In this document: positions 63,232 to 64,000 of the stretch, one piece after another
Numbering within the stretch: position 1 is the stretch's first letter
How the letters are laid out: each line of letters starts with the position of its first letter
Assembly: GCF_036237315.1 (NCBI RefSeq)
Contig: NZ_CP108356.1
Coordinates: 2,848,501-2,912,500 of the forward strand
Source: Streptomyces sp. NBC_01351
GTDB lineage: Bacteria; Actinomycetota; Actinomycetes; Streptomycetales; Streptomycetaceae
DNA: 64,000 bases
Direction: 5' to 3'
Made by a program: the position numbers and the translations under genes
Notes under the pieces: model-generated
Seen by the model: only the letters and a program-made list of their open reading frames with translations
Told to the model about the DNA's origin: nothing
The model's database searches: none

Positions 63232-64000
63232 CTACGCGTCGTCAGGATCCGTGTCCTCAGGGTCTCGACCTGCACAGATGGCCAGCACATCGGCTCCGTA
63301 CCGGTCCAACTTGCGGGCGCCCACTCCGGAGATCATCGAGAGCTCCCCCGGCTCGGCCGGCGAGGCCTCGGCGATCGCCATCAGCGTCTTGTCCGTGAAG
63401 ACGCAGTAGCCGGGCAGTCCTTGCTGCTTCGCCTGGACCGCGCGCCAGTCCCGCAGCCGCTCGTAGAGTCCTTCGTCCATGTCGGACGGGCACTCTTCGC
63501 AGCGCATCAGCTTGAGCTCGCCGGCCTCGGTCAGGGTCTTGCCGCACACCCGGCACAGGGTGGGTCCCCGGCGGCCGCGCTTGCGGGCCGCCCGGTCGGC
63601 CGGGGAGCCGGGCAGGCTTCCGGGGGCCGCGGAGCCCGGCCGCAGGCCGTTCAGGAAGCGGCTGGGGCGGCGGGAGGCCCTGCCGCCCGGAGCGCGGGAG
63701 AGCGCCCAGGAGAGGGTCAGGTGCATGCGGGCCCGGGTGACGCCGACGTAGAGCAGTCGGCGCTCCTCCTCGACCTGCTCGTCGGTCTTGGCGTAGGTGA
63801 TCGGCACCATGCCGTCGGTGAGGCCCACGAGGAACACGGCGTCCCACTCCAGGCCCTTCGCCGCGTGCAGCGAGGCCAGGGTGACGCCCTGGACGGTCGG
63901 GGCGTGCTGGGCGGCCTTGCGCTCCTCCAGCTCGATCGTCAGGTCCGCGAGGTTGGCTCCGGGGCGGGAGCGGGCGAAGTCCTCGGCGAGGCGGACCAGG
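63232..64000 (-). CDS. ATP-dependent DNA helicase, UvrD2-like (partial, C-terminal part)
   Basis: The 5' part lies beyond the right edge. The visible 256 codons contain the helicase motif V/VI region (GVTLASLHAAKGLEWDAVFLVGL and EEERRLLYVGVTRAR), a linker, a zinc-finger of four Cys (LCRVCGKTLTEAGELKLMRCEEC) and a C-terminal HRDC domain. This layout is that of actinobacterial UvrD2. It unwinds DNA 3' to 5' in repair. Confidence 0.9.
   Translation of the reverse strand, partial: LVRLAEDFARSRPGANLADLTIELEERKAAQHAPTVQGVTLASLHAAKGLEWDAVFLVGLTDGMVPITYAKTDEQVEEERRLLYVGVTRARMHLTLSWALSRAPGGRASRRPSRFLNGLRPGSAAPGSLPGSPADRAARKRGRRGPTLCRVCGKTLTEAGELKLMRCEECPSDMDEGLYERLRDWRAVQAKQQGLPGYCVFTDKTLMAIAEASPAEPGELSMISGVGARKLDRYGADVLAICAGRDPEDTDPDDA

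Overview
The window is about 64 kb of high-GC actinobacterial chromosome. Codon third positions are almost all G/C, GTG starts are common, and strong Shine-Dalgarno sites precede many genes. The gene set (dasABCR, nagB, sigR-rsrA, wblE, wblC, catR, a sigH-type locus, and nrdABS under a B12 riboswitch) points firmly to Streptomyces. As far as I remember it, the gene order matches the conserved core region of the S. coelicolor chromosome from roughly SCO5188 to SCO5250, in reverse. I see no prophage, insertion sequence, integrase, CRISPR array or biosynthetic cluster. Both window ends cut genes: a flavohaemoprotein-like gene at the left and a UvrD-type helicase at the right.

Layout. 0-8 kb: a peptidoglycan-recognition amidase, a D-cysteine desulfhydrase/ACC-deaminase-like enzyme, an Na+/H+ antiporter, a small UBP zinc-finger protein, an anti-sigma/sigma pair of the SigB/SigH type, a diacylglycerol-kinase-like lipid kinase and WblE. 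8-12 kb: an HWE/HisKA_2-type sensor kinase, and a TetR/SDR divergent pair with two palindromic operators. 12-21.8 kb: the aminosugar block, with nagB, a GH3 beta-N-acetylhexosaminidase, dasC, dasB and dasA, the divergent regulator dasR, and cstA with its small partner. DasR boxes (dre) lie upstream of nagB and dasA, and a further one lies near the sensor kinase. 22-28.7 kb: two NrdR-box-like repeats, a cobalamin riboswitch and the class Ia ribonucleotide reductase operon nrdAB plus an AraC regulator, then two small genes, a GlxA-type AraC regulator and a 25-codon ORF. 28.8-35.1 kb: peptide deformylase, a TPR protein, two HD/HD-GYP membrane phosphohydrolases, and the thiol-stress pair sigR-rsrA with a perfect GGGAAT-N18-GTT SigR promoter and two possible sigma starts. 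35-43 kb: hydrolase, SRAP protein, M50 protease, aroA, rsgA, an SMR efflux protein with a convergent TetR, hisN, a CBS protein and a CatR-type Fur regulator. 43-54.7 kb: two near-identical initiator tRNA-fMet genes, each with a long hairpin, on either side of a TPR/Sel1 protein; then a UPF0182 membrane protein, a PDZ-Lon protease, moaE, an epimerase, a zincin-like protein and a Nudix hydrolase. 54.8-58 kb: an unusual three-gene unit of AIM24-domain proteins, the first fused to a TerD domain through a Q/Y/P-rich linker. 58-64 kb: an M48/YgjP-like protease, a degenerate ThiF/E1-like protein next to an ABC1/UbiB-type kinase, and wblC with a long leader carrying an upstream ORF, an attenuator hairpin and an AT-rich self-activation type promoter.

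How it works together. Much of the window is core metabolism linked to stress and development control: GlcNAc sensing (DasR/NagB/DasABC), oxidative and thiol stress (SigR/RsrA, CatR), osmotic or developmental stress (SigH type), antibiotic stress (WblC) and dNTP supply (NrdR boxes plus B12). Non-coding space is dominated by a family of Streptomyces GC-rich intergenic repeats and long perfect hairpins used as terminators.
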